Shown piece by piece: positions 4,324 through 5,036 of a stretch of DNA of 5,036 nt. How positions within the stretch are numbered: position 1 is the stretch's first letter; each line of letters starts with the position of its first letter. The position numbers were made by a program, and so were the translations under genes. The notes beneath the pieces were generated by a model. It saw only the letters and a program-made list of their open reading frames with translations. It was not told the DNA's origin and did no database searches. The stretch comes from Candidatus Bathyarchaeota archaeon (lineage in GTDB: Archaea; Thermoproteota; Bathyarchaeia; TCS64): NCBI GenBank assembly GCA_030691555.1, contig JAUYEB010000230.1, positions 1-5,036 on the forward strand. Direction: 5' to 3'.

Positions 4324-5036
4324 ATGGATATAATTGAGCGCGTCTGCGTCTTCGGGGCGGGCACCCTCGGCTGGCAGATCGCCCTGCAGTGCGCGAGCCA
4401 CGCACACACGGTTAACCTCTACGACCTGTCGCCAGTGGCCCTCAGAAACGCCGAGCAACACATCTCGAACGAGCTTGAATCATGGGTGAATGCGGGCAGC
4501 ATCTCAGCCGAAGCGAAGGAATCCACGGTTCGACGGATAAGGTTCGAGTCAGATCCGAAAAAGGCGGTTAAGGGGGTCGACCTAGTAATCGAGGCGGTGC
4601 CGGAGAAGCTCGAACTGAAGAGAAAGGTCTTCAGGGAACTCGACGCCGTGTGCGACGCCGACACGATCATTTCCACCAACAGCTCGTCGATCCGCGTCTC
4701 GCTGATCGAGGATGCAACCCGGCGGATGGATCGAGTCCTCAACACACACTTCTACTCAAATCCCTGGAGGAGTCGGATAGTCGAACTGATGAAAGGGCGC
4801 ATGACCTCCGACGAGACGATGACCCGCGTCGGGGGCTTCATGAGGTCCATAGGGATGCTCCCGCTGGTGGTCAGGAAGGAGAGCACCGGTTTCATCTTCA
4901 ACAGGGTGTGGCGCGCGGTGAAGAGGGAGTGCCTCCACCTAGTCGACGACGGCGTGGCGTCGTACGAGGACGTCGACAGGGCGTGGATGAGCTACTACGG
5001 CACGAAGATGGGTCCCTTCGGGTTGATGGATAAGGT
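4324..5036 (+). CDS. 3-hydroxyacyl-CoA dehydrogenase, N-terminal part (runs off the right edge)
   Basis: The first 237 residues are present and the frame is open at the window end. The enzyme oxidises L-3-hydroxyacyl-CoA to 3-oxoacyl-CoA with NAD+ (or the reverse) in the cytoplasm, in beta-oxidation or related acyl-CoA pathways. The Rossmann domain shows GAGTLG (11-16), acidic Asp34 after the second strand, and VIEAVPE (88-94). Catalytic positions match the known enzyme: Ser120/121 in STNSSS, His142 in THFYSNP, Glu154 twelve residues later in IVELM (same spacing as His158-Glu170 of the mammalian enzyme), and Asn193 in GFIFNR. The C-terminal domain has begun (VDDGVASYEDVDRAWM, then MGPFGLMD). 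HFYSNPW replaces the common HFFNP, and NRVWRAVKRE is typical of a subgroup found in archaea and several bacteria. Whether the natural substrate is a short-chain acyl-CoA or something else is open. Confidence 0.9.
   Translation, partial: MDIIERVCVFGAGTLGWQIALQCASHAHTVNLYDLSPVALRNAEQHISNELESWVNAGSISAEAKESTVRRIRFESDPKKAVKGVDLVIEAVPEKLELKRKVFRELDAVCDADTIISTNSSSIRVSLIEDATRRMDRVLNTHFYSNPWRSRIVELMKGRMTSDETMTRVGGFMRSIGMLPLVVRKESTGFIFNRVWRAVKRECLHLVDDGVASYEDVDRAWMSYYGTKMGPFGLMDK

Noticed and set aside
4650..5033. Plus-strand frame of 127 residues overlapping the dehydrogenase
   Set aside because: Arg/Asp/His-rich shadow of the hydroxyacyl-CoA dehydrogenase, whose catalytic motifs lie in the other frame.
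1..5036. tRNA genes, CRISPR repeats, transposon ends or a defence system
   Set aside because: No cloverleaf with a T-loop consensus, no spaced direct repeats, no transposase or integrase frame and no nuclease/toxin pair were seen on either strand.

Overview
The window looks like chromosomal DNA from an archaeon. The coding sequence is GC-rich and the gaps between genes are more AT-rich. Several genes have an archaeal TATA-box-like element about 25-34 bp upstream of the start codon and no Shine-Dalgarno sequence, which suggests leaderless or near-leaderless transcripts. The one clear Shine-Dalgarno sequence (TGAGGCGAT, before the gene at 3674) fits the archaeal 16S 3' end. AGG/AGA/CGG arginine codons, a short LplA without its C-terminal domain, and an OB-fold plus HD YhaM-like protein all suit an archaeon. 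A TACK-type lineage (Bathyarchaeia-like) is a guess that cannot be proven from this window.

Layout: (1) 2-178 (+) is the C-terminal end of a winged-helix regulator cut by the left edge. (2) 179-389 is a convergent gap with a T8 tract, a symmetric hairpin and a second hairpin at the end of the next gene. (3) 390-1157 (-) is a lipoate-protein ligase A family protein. (4) 1248-2219 (-) is a YhaM-like OB-fold/HD-domain phosphohydrolase, probably a 3'-5' exoribonuclease. (5) 2289-3527 (-), or to 3581 with an upstream GTG, is a 12-helix MFS transporter. (6) About 3582-3673 is a divergent promoter region with a dyad centred on its TATA box. (7) 3674-4129 (+) is an SRPBCC/AHSA1-type protein, followed by a convincing hairpin plus T-run terminator. 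(8) 4324 to the right edge (+) is the first 237 residues of a 3-hydroxyacyl-CoA dehydrogenase with a complete NAD-binding motif and catalytic residues.

The three minus-strand genes point the same way but are separated by 69-90 bp, and the two downstream genes each have their own TATA-like element, so they are probably separate transcription units. The genes are metabolic and housekeeping in character: cofactor attachment, RNA decay or HD phosphohydrolysis, transport, and acyl-CoA oxidation. No shared pathway is evident. I see no mobile element, CRISPR array, tRNA, rRNA or defence system. The main points of interest are regulatory: short perfect inverted repeats in three promoter gaps, a start-codon correction for the transporter, and two convergent or tandem gaps with hairpins and possible small-RNA promoters.
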